From positions 806,001-870,000 of the forward strand of contig CAVYPR010000006.1 of the NCBI GenBank assembly GCA_963770505.1: 64,000 nt of DNA. The letters run 5' to 3'. Each line of letters opens with the position of its first letter. Positions within the stretch are counted from its first letter, which is position 1. This DNA comes from CAVYPR01 sp963770505 (GTDB lineage Bacteria > Actinomycetota > Acidimicrobiia > Acidimicrobiales > RAAP-2). Below are positions 45,611 through 56,088 of the stretch, one piece after another. A program made the translations under genes and the position numbers. The notes below the pieces were generated by a model. It did not search any database. It was not told the origin of the DNA and worked only from the letters and a program-made list of their open reading frames with translations.

Positions 45611-45683
45611 GCCCCCATCGTCTAGCGGCCCAGGACGCTGCCCTTTCAAGGCGGTAACACGGGTTCGAATCCCGTTGGGGGCA
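45611..45683 (+). tRNA. tRNA-Glu (anticodon TTC)
   Basis: Acceptor GCCCCCA/TGGGGGC, D arm with GTCTAGCGGCC, anticodon stem CTGCC/GGCGG with loop CTTTCAA (TTC), T arm GGGTTCGAATCCC. CCA is not encoded. Confidence 0.95.
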
Positions 45684-45819
45684 CAGGGTGACCTTGACCC
45701 CGTTCGGTGACCACGTGAGCGTGACGCCTCAGGTCGGACCGCCGTCCATCACCCCGATGGTCGCACCACGCGGCCTGCACCCACCGGTTCGGCGGATCGC
45801 CGGCGGCCCGCCGCAGGAA

Positions 45820-46245
45820 CTACCCCGAGTTCACGTAGAGGGTGCAGTTGACCGGGGTCGAGTCCCGCACGAGGTGCACGGGGACGTTGAAGGTGGTCGC
45901 GGCGGCCGAGATGGTCCTCGCGTGGTCGGAGCCCGGGAGGACGACTGTCATGCCCTTGGCGTCGCGGACGTCGAGGAGCAGCTTCAGGTTCCCCGCGCCG
46001 TTGTTGGCCACGCTGCCCTTGCCCGTGACGACCAGGCCCGACGGGTCCAGCGAGCAGGTCACGCCGGTGAAATGGGCCTTCGTCGTGGAGCTCACGGTGA
46101 CCTGCAGGGAGGACGAGGACGCCGGCGGGCTCGACCCACCGCAGCCGGCCAGGGCGGCGGCCAGGGACAGGGCGGCGAGTCCGAGGGCCCCCCGGCGGGC
46201 AGAGGTCGACGCGCCGGGACCCCTCGTCGTCCGGGGCGTCGCCAT
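45820..46245 (-). CDS. Small secreted lipoprotein of unknown function
   Basis: 141 residues from ATG 46245. A basic N-terminus and hydrophobic stretch lead to the lipobox LAGC (Cys near 37). The mature part is Ser-rich then beta-rich, with LQVTVSSTTKAHFTGVTCSLDPSGLVVTGKGSVANN and a second and third Cys (VTCSL, VNCTL) that could form a disulfide. The pattern fits a FxLYD- or Ig-like domain of extracytoplasmic lipoproteins, but the family is not recognised. It lies inside the tRNA cluster on the opposite strand. Confidence 0.7.
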   Translation of the reverse strand: MATPRTTRGPGASTSARRGALGLAALSLAAALAGCGGSSPPASSSSLQVTVSSTTKAHFTGVTCSLDPSGLVVTGKGSVANNGAGNLKLLLDVRDAKGMTVVLPGSDHARTISAAATTFNVPVHLVRDSTPVNCTLYVNSG

Positions 46246-46406
46246 CGGGCGATGGTAACCCGACCGCCGGAATGGCACCTCGGGCCGGGGCCGTCCCTGC
46301 GGGATCGGGCCGCGTGCAGGTCTCGGGTGGTCGGTTCGACGGGTGCCTGGTCCCGCACCCGTCTGCGACCAGGTGGACGGCCTGCGGTGACCCCGCACCC
46401 GTCGCC

Positions 46407-46412
46407 TATAGT
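46407..46412 (+). promoter_or_regulatory. Candidate -10 element for tRNA-Asp/tRNA-Phe
   Basis: TATAGT lies 26 bases before tRNA-Asp with GTGACC about 15 bases further upstream. Position is good, the -35 match is weak. Confidence 0.35.
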
Positions 46413-46437
46413 GGTTTTTCCCCCCTCGCCTCCTCGA

Positions 46438-46512
46438 GGACCTGTGGTGCAGTTTGGAGTGCACGCCGGCCTGTCAAGCCGGAGGTCGCGGGTTCAAATC
46501 CCGTCAGGTCCG
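46438..46512 (+). tRNA. tRNA-Asp (anticodon GTC)
   Basis: Acceptor GGACCTG/CAGGTCC, anticodon stem GCCGG/CCGGC-type with loop CTGTCAA (GTC), T arm GGGTTCAAATCCC. Discriminator G at 46512; CCA follows at 46513-46515. Confidence 0.95.
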
Positions 46513-46554
46513 CCACCGGGTTCCTGCGTCCGACGCGGGTAACCTGGCCCGCAC

Positions 46555-46627
46555 GGTCGGGTAGCTCAGTTGGCAGAGCGCGCGCCTGAAAAGCGCGAGG
46601 TCACCGGATCGACGCCGGTCCCGACCA
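46555..46627 (+). tRNA. tRNA-Phe (anticodon GAA)
   Basis: Acceptor GGTCGGG/CCCGACC, D arm AGCTCAGTTGGCAGAGC, anticodon stem CGCGC/GCGCG with loop CTGAAAA (GAA). T stem ACCGG/CCGGT carries loop ATCGACG, which departs from the usual TTCGA start. CCA not encoded. Confidence 0.9.
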
Positions 46628-46705
46628 CCGAGCAGGTCCAGGTCAACGGGTCGCGCCACCCCCGTACGGGCCACCTGTGGGTGGGACGGCTCCTCGCCGC
46701 GACGC

Positions 46706-49700
46706 CTACGTCGGCACCGCACCCACGATGTTCGAGACGTGCACTGTGATGCCCGGCAGCGAGCCGACGAACGGCGCGTCGCCGAAGGCGAAGATCCCGC
46801 CGTCGGAGCCGAGCAGCCAGTAGCCGCCTGTGCCCTCGGTGTGGACGATGCCGATCACCGGGTGGGCCGGCTGGACGGAGAGGGCCGGCAGTGTGCCGAA
46901 GGTCCGCGCGTTGCCGAAGGGGTAGACCGCGCCGTTCTGGGTGGTGATCCAGTACCCGCCGCCTGTGGGCGTGCCGGCGATGGCCGAGACCGGCGACGAG
47001 GTGCCCCGGACTGTGCCGAACTTCTGCGCGCTGCCGAAGGCGTAGGCGGTCCCTGTGGCCGAGATCAGCCAGTAGCCGCTGCCCGACGGGGTGGCGGCGA
47101 TGCCGATGATGTTGTCGACCGAGACCCCCCGCGACGGCAGGGAGCCCAGGAACGGGACTGTCCCGAAGGCGAAGACCCCGCCGTCGCGTCCGACGAGGAA
47201 GTAGCCCCGGTCTGTGTCGGCGGCCACGATGCCGGTGATCGGCTGGGTGGGCACGACCTTCTCCTGGGGGAGAGAGCCCAGGAAGGGGGCGTTGCCGAAG
47301 GCGAAGACCCCGCCGTCGGACCCCACCAGGAAGTAACCCTGGTCCGTGGTCGTGGGCACCATGCCCACGACGGGAGCCTTCGGGGTGACGTGGAGGCTCG
47401 GGAGCGAGCCGTAGAAGCCACCGGTGGCGCCGGGGGCATCGAAGACGAACACGCCCCCGTCGGAGCCCACCAGGTCGTAGCCGGTGGCCGTCGCCGCCGC
47501 CGCGGCGGCGGTGTCGCAGGTCTTGTCGCAGGTTTTGTCGCCGGTTTTGTTGTCGCCGGCTTTGTGGTGTGCGGGGCGGTGAAGGTCACCGTGGTCGAGT
47601 CGAGGCCCACGCCGGCGTTCACATCGTCGGCGGTGAAGCTCACCGCCTGGGCCACGCTGTCACTCACCGAGAACGTGGCCGCGCCAGACGGTGACGTCGT
47701 CGACAGCTTCGGTGTGGGGTTGCTGCCGTCGCCGGCCACCGTGGCGCTGTCCGCCGAAGGCGAGAGACTGACCGTCTGGCCTGCGAGTCGGTTTCCGGCT
47801 GTGTCCTCGACGGTGACGGTCACGGTCGAGGACTGGCCCACGCCGACCGACGTCGGCGTGGCCACCACCGTCGACCTGGCCTTGGACGCAGGTCCGACCA
47901 CGAAGTCGATCGGCTGAGAGGAGCTCGGCACGGTGTCACCGGGTCCCGACGCCGAGATGGTGGCGTAGGCGGGTCCCGGTGTGACCGGGTTGACCGCGCC
48001 TGCCACCGCCACCACCACGGCCTCGTCGTGCTTGTCGAGCTTGGACGGTGAGGCCAAGGTCAGGATCACCCTGTTTGTGGTCGAACTGCCCGTGGCTTTC
48101 GAACGCGTGATGGTCCGCGTGATGGCCTGCGGATACCCGAAGGCGTTGGCGATCTCGTAGTCGGTGTACGTCGAGGGCAGCGAGGTCCCGGGCGGGGCGG
48201 TGAGGGTGACGGTGTCCCCTGCGCCCAGGGGGCCCGGCATCTGGGCATACGCCTCGACGTCCACCTTGGCTCCGGTGGTGAAGACCTCGGTGGCGGCTGT
48301 GGTGAGTGTCGTGAGCGGCTGGTAGTCCAGCGCACTGATGCCGGTGAAAGAGACCACCGCATGGCCGAGCACAACGGATGTGGCGGCGGTCGCCTCCAGT
48401 GTGAGCGTCTCCGCGGTGGCGTCGGCCAGCGAGAACCTGACCGACCCTGTGGCAGCGGTGGTCGCCGTCGGGGGTGTGACCGTGGCGTGCCCCAATCCCG
48501 ACAGCGCCACCGCGCCGCCGGCGACCGGGTTGTCCGAGCCGTCCCGCACGGTGACCTCGACGGTGTCGGGGCTCAGCCCGTCCGCCGGCCCCGACGGGGC
48601 GAGGACGTCGACCGTCGACTCGGCTGCCGAGGGGGCGCCGGCGACGATGGTGACCGCCACGTCGGCCGGTACCGGGTCGGCAGAGGTGGACAGGGCCACG
48701 AGCGTCGCTCCCGCACGCGCGGTGTTGGTCACCCCGGTGACCGAGACCGCCAGCGCGCCGGGCGGCACCGCGGAGGCCAGGGTGATCGTCGCCTCGTTGT
48801 CCGTGGTGCTGCCGGGCCCCTCGGCCACGGCGATGGCTCTGGGGGCCGAGAGCCCCACCGTGTAGTGCGACGTCGACGGCGGGACCATCGAGCCGGGCGG
48901 GGCGACGACGGTGACCGTGGCGCTCGAGGCCAGGGCGGTCGGGGTGGTGCAGGCCACCTGCAGGGTGGATGTGGCGGCGGCGGTGGCGGGGGTGAGCGAG
49001 GCCGAGCACTCCGAGAGCGCGGTGAAGTTCACGGTCGCCGTCTGGGTGATCGTCACCTTCCCCCCGACGGTGGCCCCGTAGACGACCTGCGCCTCGGAGT
49101 CGTCGGTCTCGGGGAAGGCGACGGTCCCGTCGGCCGAGGTCCTCGGTGTCGATGTGGCCGGCGTGACGGTGTCCGGGTCGGCCGCCGGTGTGACGGTGCT
49201 GGTCAGGTGCACCGGCGCTGTGGCCACCGGGTTGCCCCACCGGTCGCGCACGGTCACCGTCACGGTGTCCGCTGTGAGCCCGTTGTCGGGCACCGACGGC
49301 TGGCCGGCGGCCACGGTCGAGGTCGTCGCCGAGACGGGGCCGGCCACGACGGTGAACGGCGCGCCGACCGTGCTGGCGGAGTCGGCGGTGGTCTCGACCT
49401 CCAGTGTGTACGTGCCGGCCTTGGTGGTGTCCTGCGCTGTCCTGATGGTGACCGTCACCTGGGCTGTGGCGGCGACGGACTTGGCGAGGGTGACGGTGAC
49501 GACGTCTGTCGTCGACGAGGACCCGGTGGAGACGGGCGCCACGGCCTCGACGGCGTCGGCCGAGGGCGCCGACACCGAGTAGTCGGCGGTGGCGGCGGGG
49601 AAGGCCGTCCCCGGGGGGCCGACCAGGGTCACCGAGTCGCCGAGTGCCAGGGTGCCGGTCGCCGTGAATGTCACCGTGTAGGTGCCCTTGGCCCCGGCGG

Positions 49701-51855
49701 CGGGTGTCGAGAGCTTCACCGTCGGCGTGCCGACCCGGCCCGGGCAGACCCCGGCCAGGAGCTTGCCGCCATCGGGGGACCCGAGCCCCGAGGCGTTGTC
49801 GTAGCCGGGGCCGGCCGAGTAGGTGCCCGGGTGTGTGGGACTGACGTTGTTTGTCCCCGACGTGATGTCGCGGAAGTCACCGCTCGGGTCGCCGAGCTGG
49901 TAGAGGCGGGGATTGAGGAACCCGACGTCGGCGCCGCAGCTCTCGTTGGCCAGCGCGGTGAAGGCGGCCCAGAGCGGGGCGGCGTCACTGGTCCCGCCGA
50001 CCCCGGACCAGCCGCCTGTCGAGGGGACGACGTCGAATGTGCAGAGGGACGCGCCCGAGCAGTAGATCTCATCGCCGCCCTTTGTCGGATCCGCGGTCGC
50101 CGACACGTCGGGCACCTGGCGGCATCTTGTCGACGTCGTGGTGGAACCCGGCGACACCGTGCATCTGCCTGTCGCCGGCCCCGGCACTGATGTCGGAGCG
50201 CGCCCTGTCGCCTGCCACGCCGGCTTCGCCCAACTCGACGAAACACCGCCGGCCCCGGCGATCTGGCGATGTTTGCCCGTTCCGGTGTCGCTGTTCCAGA
50301 CGACCTCGGCGGACGTCGTGTCGTGGGTCTTTGTGAGGGTCAGCTGGGTCCCGCCGACGCTGGTCACGTAGGGCTGGCTGCCCGGGTCGTCGACGGCGAG
50401 GGCTGTTGTCCGCGTCTTTGTGTAGGTGACCGTTGTTGTCGCCGGGGCTGTCGCTGTGAAGAGGTGGCAGTCCTCCGACCCCAGGTCGCCGGCGGCGGCG
50501 AAGACCGTCTGCCCCTGGGCCGCAGCCTCCTGGAAGATCTCGTCCTCCACGCTCTGGGTGAACGTTGTCTCGAACGACTCGCACTCCCCCCAGCTGGTCG
50601 AGATCACCTGGGCCCGGTCCTCGTTCACGATCTGGTCGTACTCGTCGAGGGAGCCGAGGTCGGTGTTGGGGGCGCTGTACATGAGGACGTCGGTCTCCGG
50701 CGCCAGCGCGTGGACGTCCTCCACGTCCAAGATGGCCTCGCCGGACCCCGCCCCGGCCCCGGCGCCCCCGTCCACGGGGACGTTCTCCACCGTGCCGTAG
50801 TGCTCGCCCGCCGGCAGGGCGAAGCAGCTCTGGAACGTCGCCAGGTCTGTGCTGGCGTAGGGCTCGAGCTCGAAGATGCCGACGGTCGACCCCGAACCGA
50901 GGTCGCCCTCGGCGTAGGCCGCTGTGAACCCGTAGGCCTTGGCGATCTGTGTCCAGGTGTTGAGGTCGAACTTCGGTGCCGCGGTCGCCGCCGCGGCGCA
51001 GGCCGTCGGGCCTGTGGCCTTGCCGGCCACGGCCGACCCGGTCGCCGCGGCCGCGGCGGCGCCGCCACCCGCCTCCCGGCCGCTCCGGCCGGCCGGCTGG
51101 AGCAGGGGTTCGGCCCGTTCGAGGTCGCTCAGCCCCGAGATCCCGACCACGTCCGACGAGAGCGCCGCGGGGAGCATGGGGGCCGAAGTCGCCGAGAAGC
51201 CGGTGCGTCCGCCGGCCAGGCGGTAGCGCTCGAGCGGCACGTGCAGGGACGAGGAGACGACGGCGGCCGTGCCCGAGACGTGCAGCAGCAGGCCGTCGGC
51301 CGAGATGGCCCCCACGGACAGGCCGTCGCGGGCAAGCTGCCGGCGCACGGCCGTGGTGGCGGCGGCCGACGGGCCGAAGCGGGTGGCGAACTGGCCCCGG
51401 GCCAGGTAGTGGCGGTAGTCGGGGGACGAGGGGTCAGAGACCTGGTTGACGAAGCGGTCGAGGGCGGCGGGGTCGGAGGGCTGGAGGGCCACGTCCAGGG
51501 CGACCGGGGTCGACGGGGCCAGCGGGCCCTCGGCGCGGGCCCCGGGGGGCACCGGTGGCGCCGTGCCCACCTCGACCTGCCCGGTGGCCGTGGCCGGCGA
51601 GCCGGCCGCGGTCCCCGTCCCCGCGCTTCCCGTGGCCGGTGCGGCCCGTGCGGCGTCCGCCGTGCGGCCGTCGGCACCCGTCGCGGCCGCGTCGCCGGCG
51701 CCATGTCCATGTCGGGTCGAGTCGCCTCCCCCGGCGACGGCCGGGGCCACCAGGGCGGCGGTGGCCGCCAGGAGCAGGCAGGCCGTGAGCGCGGTCGCCG
51801 CACGGTGGCGGGCACGGCCTCGGGCCGGCCGGCCTGGGGTCACCTCTCCGGCCAT
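46706..51855 (-). CDS. Giant secreted S53 (sedolisin) peptidase with Ig-like domains and C-terminal propeller, one -1 frame change
   Basis: ATG 51855 follows GAGGAGG. A signal peptide (ALTACLLLAATAALVAPAVAG) leads to a pro-kumamolisin activation domain (about 80-260) and an S53 catalytic domain. Catalytic Glu/Asp lie in GEAILDVED, STSWGECE supplies the oxyanion region and GVGGTSDAAPLWAAF the nucleophilic Ser. The Ca site is near DNASGLGSPDGG. Three invasin-type Ig-like domains follow (e.g. DTVTVTVRDRWGNPV), then a KPAT-type linker. After a GC-triplet tract at about 47492-47512 the reading must move -1 to enter a propeller with VGSDGGVFAFGNAPFLGSLP-type repeats, ending at 46706. Without the shift the protein ends in a nonsense Arg/Pro tail. 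It is probably an extracellular acid protease with an adhesive tail. Confidence 0.8.
47513..47566 (-). repeat. Tandem 12-base repeats encoding a KPAT linker
   Basis: Four imperfect 12-base units (minus strand) encode PATK/PATR between the Ig-like domains and the propeller. Every Thr codon in it is ACA and the unit uses AAA, AGA and CCT, all unusual in this GC-rich gene. Confidence 0.75.
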
Positions 51856-51956
51856 CGGCCGCCTCCTCACGCTGGATCGGTCGGCCCATCTGCGCCCGCC
51901 GCGGCGGCCGATGCTATCGGCACCCCCTCGCCGTCCGGGGTCGGCGGAGGGGGTCC

Positions 51957-52523
51957 TCAGGGCCCGTCAAAAGGGAAGCCAAGGTCCGGAGCGCCCACCA
52001 GCGCCCGGAAGGCGAGCCCCTCGGCGGCGGCCATCGCCGCGGCCGTCCCGCCCCGGTCGACCACGGCCACCAGCAGCACCGGCTCGGCCCCGGCCGCCCG
52101 CACGGCCCGAGCGGCCTCGAGGAGGGAGGTGCCCCTGGTGGTGGTGTCCTCGGTGACGACCACCCGGTCGCCCGGGTCGAGGGCGCCGGCGATCCGGCCG
52201 CCGCCGCCATGGTCCTTCTCCTCCTTGCGCACGCTGAAGGCCTTGAGCAGGCGGCCCCGGGTGGCGGCCACCCCGGCGGTGACGAACGCCACCGGGTCGG
52301 CCCCCATGGTGAGCCCCCCGATCGCCGTGGCCTCGTCGGGCACCACCGACAGCACGGCGTCGGCCACCAGCACCATCGCCTCGGGCCGGCAGACCGTCTG
52401 CTTGGAGTCGATGAACCAGCTGCTGCGGCGGCCGGACTTGAGGACGAACGCCCCTTTGCGCACCGAGTGGGCGAGGATGTGGTCGCGCAGCTCGGGGAAG
52501 GCGGTCTCCTCCTCGTCGCTCAC
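51957..52523 (-). CDS. pyrE: Orotate phosphoribosyltransferase
   Basis: 188 residues from GTG 52523, overlapping the purM stop (GTGA). The N-terminal LKSGRRSSWFIDSKQT is the orotate/hood region and VVVTEDTTTRGTSLLEAAR is the PRPP-binding motif with two acidic residues. KAFSVRKEEKDHG matches the flexible catalytic loop with Lys residues. It converts orotate and PRPP to OMP for pyrimidine synthesis. Coupling to purM links PRPP use by purine and pyrimidine pathways. Confidence 0.93.
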   Translation of the reverse strand: MSDEEETAFPELRDHILAHSVRKGAFVLKSGRRSSWFIDSKQTVCRPEAMVLVADAVLSVVPDEATAIGGLTMGADPVAFVTAGVAATRGRLLKAFSVRKEEKDHGGGGRIAGALDPGDRVVVTEDTTTRGTSLLEAARAVRAAGAEPVLLVAVVDRGGTAAAMAAAEGLAFRALVGAPDLGFPFDGP

Positions 52524-53584
52524 CCCAGCACCACCTGTCTCGAGCCGGCCGCCACCTCTCCCACCACGCCGGCCGGGCAGCCGGCGGCGGCCACCGCGGC
52601 CACCACCTCGTCGGCGGCGGCGGCGTCCACGCAGAGCACGAAGCCGAGCCCGAGGTTGAACACCGCGTCCATCTCGGCCTGGTCCACCGGGCCGAGACGG
52701 GCGATCTCGGTGAAGATCCGCGGCACCTCCCACGACGAACGCTCCAGCGTCGCGTCGAGGTCGGCCGGCAGCACCCGGGCCAGGTTTCCGGAGAGGCCCC
52801 CGCCGGTGATGTGGGCCCCGGCGTGGACCTTCTCGCCCACCGCCAAGAGCGCGGCCAGCACCGCTCTCGTGTAGACGACCGAAGGTCGCAGCAGCTCGTC
52901 GGCCAGGGAGTGGTCGGCCCCGGGCCAGGCCGGTCCATAGAGGTCCAGGGCGGCGCGCTCGAGGAGCACGTGGCGGGCGAGGGTGTAGCCGTTGGACCGC
53001 AGTCCCGGCGAGGCCAGGCCCACCAGGGCGTCGCCCGCCCGGACCCGTTCGGGCCCGAGAACGGCGTCGCGCTCGACGACCCCCACGGCGAACCCGGCCA
53101 GGTCGAGGTCGTCGGCGCCCATCACCCCGGGGTGCTCGGCGGTCTCCCCGCCCAGCAGCGCGCAACCGGCCTGGCGGCAGCCCTCGGCCACGCCGGCCAC
53201 CACCCGCTCCACCTCCTCGGGGACGAGCTTGCCCACGGCCAGGTAGTCGAGGAGGAAGAGCGGTTCGGCCCCGGTGCAGACCAGGTCGTCGACGCACATG
53301 GCCACCAGGTCCACACCGATCGTGTCATAGCGACCGGTGGCCCGGGCCACCGCCAGCTTGGTCCCCACGCCGTCGGTGGACGAGACGAGCACCGGTTGGC
53401 GCCACCGCCCGGGGTCGAGCGCGAACAGACCGCCGAAGCCGCCGATCGAGCCGAGGACCTCGGGCCGGGCGGTGGAGGCCACGACCGCCTTGAGCCGCTC
53501 GACGGCGGCGTCCCCGGCGGCGATGTCCACCCCCGACCCGGCATAGGTGGCCGGGACCACCCGGTCACCGTCGGGCGGGACCAC
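52520..53584 (-). CDS. purM: Phosphoribosylformylglycinamidine cyclo-ligase (AIR synthetase)
   Basis: 354 residues from GTG 53584, five bases after the purF stop. The family marks are ATYAGSGVDIAAGD, VLVSSTDGVGTKLAVAR, VAMCVDDLVCTGAEPLFLLDY, GCALLGGETAEHPG and GAHITGGGLSGNLARVLP, an intact PurM ATP-binding set. Reaction: FGAM to AIR. It is flanked by purF and pyrE in one transcription unit. Confidence 0.95.
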   Translation of the reverse strand: MVPPDGDRVVPATYAGSGVDIAAGDAAVERLKAVVASTARPEVLGSIGGFGGLFALDPGRWRQPVLVSSTDGVGTKLAVARATGRYDTIGVDLVAMCVDDLVCTGAEPLFLLDYLAVGKLVPEEVERVVAGVAEGCRQAGCALLGGETAEHPGVMGADDLDLAGFAVGVVERDAVLGPERVRAGDALVGLASPGLRSNGYTLARHVLLERAALDLYGPAWPGADHSLADELLRPSVVYTRAVLAALLAVGEKVHAGAHITGGGLSGNLARVLPADLDATLERSSWEVPRIFTEIARLGPVDQAEMDAVFNLGLGFVLCVDAAAADEVVAAVAAAGCPAGVVGEVAAGSRQVVLG

Positions 53585-53589
53585 TTCGG

Positions 53590-55089
53590 TCAGACCCCGG
53601 GGAACGCCGCTTGGAGGGCCGCCTCGGACCCGAGCCGCTCGGGGTCGGCGGCCCCGGCGCCGCCGGGGAGCGGGGCCACGGTCGCCCCGTTCAACCCCCG
53701 CAGGGACACCGGCACCGGCACCGGGTAGTGGCCGGTCAGGCAGGCGTCGCAGAACCCGCCGCCGGGGACCCCGATGGCCTTCTTCAGGTTCTCCAGGCTG
53801 ATGTAGGCCAGCGAGTCCACCCCGAGGTGGCGCTCGATCTCGGGCAGGGTGTGGTTGGCCGCCATGAGCTCGCCGAGGTCCGGGGTGTCGATCCCGAAGA
53901 AACAGGGCCACTTGAACGGGGGGGACGAGATCCGCAGGTGCACCTCGACGGCGCCGGCGTCGCGCAGCATGGCCACGACGGCCCGGGCCGTCGTGCTGCG
54001 CACGATCGAGTCGTCCACCACCACCAGGCGCTTGCCGGCGATGTTGTCGCGCAGCGGGTTGAGCTTGCGCCGGACCGTGTCCATCCGGGTCTGCTGGTCG
54101 GGGTCGATGAAGGTGCGGGCGATGTAGCGGTTCTTCACCAGCCCCTGGCCGTAGGGGATGTTGCTGCGGCGGGCGTAGCCCTCGGCGGCCGGGACCCCCG
54201 AGTCGGGGACCCCCATGACCAGGTCCGCCTCCACCGGGGCCTGCTCGGCCAGCAGCTCGCCCATGCGGCGCCGGGTGCCGTGGACCTCGCGGCCGTAGAG
54301 CTTGGCGTCGGGCCGGGCGAAGTAGACGAACTCGAAGATGCACAGCCGGGGCTCGACCCGCCCGGGCGGGAAGACCTGCTCGGACCGCACGCCCTCCTCG
54401 TCGATGGTGACCAGCTCCCCGGGGTCGAGCTCGCGGACGAAGGTGGCCCCGATGACGTCGAGGGCGGGGGTCTCCGAGGCCAGCACCCACCCCTCGGGCG
54501 CCTCGGCCGGGCCCAGCCGCCCCAGGCACAGCGGCCGGAACCCCTGGGGGTCGCGCACGCCGTAGAGGCGGCCGGCGTCGAGCAGGACCAGCGAGAAGGC
54601 CCCTTCCACTCCGGGGAGGACCGACCGCAGGGCCCGGCGCAGGGCGTCGGCGTCAGGGTCGTGGGGGAAGGCCTGGGCCAGCAGCTCGGCCACCACGTCG
54701 CTGTCGGTCCCCACCAGCCCCGGCAGCATCCCGGCCTCCTCGGCCAGGGCGGCGGTGTTGGTGAGGTTCCCGTTGTGGCCGAGGGCGAAGCCGGCCCGGC
54801 CGACCGGGCGGTACACGGGCTGGGCGGCCATCCAGTCCGAGGAGCCGTGCGTCGAGTAACGGGTGTGGCCGATGGCCAGGTGGCCGGAGAGGCCCGAGAG
54901 GGTCCGCTCATCGAAGACCGCCGTCACCAGGCCCATGTCCTTCACGACGGTGATGGTCTCGCCGTCGCTGACCGCCATCCCGGCGGACTCCTGGCCGCGG
55001 TGCTGCAGTGCGTAGATGCCATCGAAGGTGAGGTGCGCCACACCCCTGTGGGGTGCGAAGACTCCGAAGACCCCGCAGGCTTCTTTCAC
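53590..55089 (-). CDS. purF: Amidophosphoribosyltransferase
   Basis: 499 residues from GTG 55089. A short propeptide (M-K-E-A) precedes the N-terminal Cys of the glutaminase, CGVFGVFA. Glutaminase elements include HRGQESAGMAV, IGHTRYSTHGSS and GHNGNLTN. The PRTase domain has the PRPP motif VVVDDSIVRSTTARAVV. FCDACLTGHYPVP near the end and upstream Cys are typical of the Fe-S PurF type. It commits PRPP to purine synthesis. Confidence 0.95.
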   Translation of the reverse strand: MKEACGVFGVFAPHRGVAHLTFDGIYALQHRGQESAGMAVSDGETITVVKDMGLVTAVFDERTLSGLSGHLAIGHTRYSTHGSSDWMAAQPVYRPVGRAGFALGHNGNLTNTAALAEEAGMLPGLVGTDSDVVAELLAQAFPHDPDADALRRALRSVLPGVEGAFSLVLLDAGRLYGVRDPQGFRPLCLGRLGPAEAPEGWVLASETPALDVIGATFVRELDPGELVTIDEEGVRSEQVFPPGRVEPRLCIFEFVYFARPDAKLYGREVHGTRRRMGELLAEQAPVEADLVMGVPDSGVPAAEGYARRSNIPYGQGLVKNRYIARTFIDPDQQTRMDTVRRKLNPLRDNIAGKRLVVVDDSIVRSTTARAVVAMLRDAGAVEVHLRISSPPFKWPCFFGIDTPDLGELMAANHTLPEIERHLGVDSLAYISLENLKKAIGVPGGGFCDACLTGHYPVPVPVSLRGLNGATVAPLPGGAGAADPERLGSEAALQAAFPGV

Positions 55090-55225
55090 CGTCGGCCCTC
55101 TGTCCCCCGATCTCACTCCGTGGCACCGGCGCACCCCGGGCGCGCCAGGCCAGGGACCCTGGCAACTGTCCCTCCAGTGTCGCACAGCGGGCCCCCCGGC
55201 CACACACCGGTAACGTTCGGGCACC

Positions 55226-56068
55226 GTGATCGACCTGCACACCCACTCGACCTGCTCCGACGGGACCGATCCCCCAGAGCGGATCGCCGAGCTGGCCGCC
55301 GCCGCCGGGTGCTCGGCGGTGGCCCTCACCGATCACGACACCCTGGCCGGGATCGGCCCCGCCCGCCGGCGGGCCGAAGAGCTCGGGATCCGGCTGGTCG
55401 CCGGGTGCGAGGTCTCGTGCGCCTTCGGGGAGCACAGCGCCCACGTCCTCGTCTACTTCGTCGAGGACGGCGAGGGCCCCCTCCAAGAGGAGCTGGCCCG
55501 CCTGCGCCACGACCGCGTGGAGCGCAACCGCAACCTGGTCCGGCGACTGTGCGACCTGGGGATCCCGATCACCTACGACGAGCTGGTGGCCGAGGCCTCG
55601 GGCGAGGAGGGCGTCGGCCGGCCCCACGTGGCCGCCGTGCTGGTCCGCCACGGGGCGGCCGAGTCGATCCCCGACGCCTTCGACCGCTGGCTGGCCGAGG
55701 GACGGCCGGCCTACGTCCCCAAGGCCCGGGTCACCCCGGCCGAGGTGGCCGACCTGGCCCGTCGCTCGGGCGCGGTGACCGTCCTCGCCCACCCCCTCAC
55801 CCTCGGGCTGTCGGCGTCCGGGCTCTCCTCGGCCGTGGCCGAGCTGGCCGAGGCCGGGTTCGCCGGCATCGAGTCCCTCTACGGCCGCTACACCCGCGAC
55901 CAGCGTGCACAGCTGACCGAGCTGGCCCACCGGCACGGCCTGGTGGCCACCGGCGGCTCCGACTACCACGGCACGGTGAAGGCCGACCTCTCGGTGGGCA
56001 CCGGCCAGGGGGACCTGCGCGTGCCCGACGACGTCCTCGACGAGCTGGCCGCCCGCCGGTCGGCCTGA
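55226..56068 (+). CDS. PHP-domain phosphoesterase
   Basis: 280 residues, start GTG 55226. Metal ligands are seen in DLHTHSTCSDGT (H6, H8), ALTDHDT, AGCEVSC, VLAHPLT and GGSDYHG. The order is that of the PHP family that includes 3',5'-bisphosphate nucleotidase/RNase AM-like proteins (TrpH/YciV type). It probably hydrolyses 5'-phosphates or pAp-like nucleotides. It lies on the plus strand within the purine gene set, between purF and purL. Confidence 0.85.
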   Translation: MIDLHTHSTCSDGTDPPERIAELAAAAGCSAVALTDHDTLAGIGPARRRAEELGIRLVAGCEVSCAFGEHSAHVLVYFVEDGEGPLQEELARLRHDRVERNRNLVRRLCDLGIPITYDELVAEASGEEGVGRPHVAAVLVRHGAAESIPDAFDRWLAEGRPAYVPKARVTPAEVADLARRSGAVTVLAHPLTLGLSASGLSSAVAELAEAGFAGIESLYGRYTRDQRAQLTELAHRHGLVATGGSDYHGTVKADLSVGTGQGDLRVPDDVLDELAARRSA

Positions 56069-56088
56069 GCCGCCCGGGCGCGGCCCGC

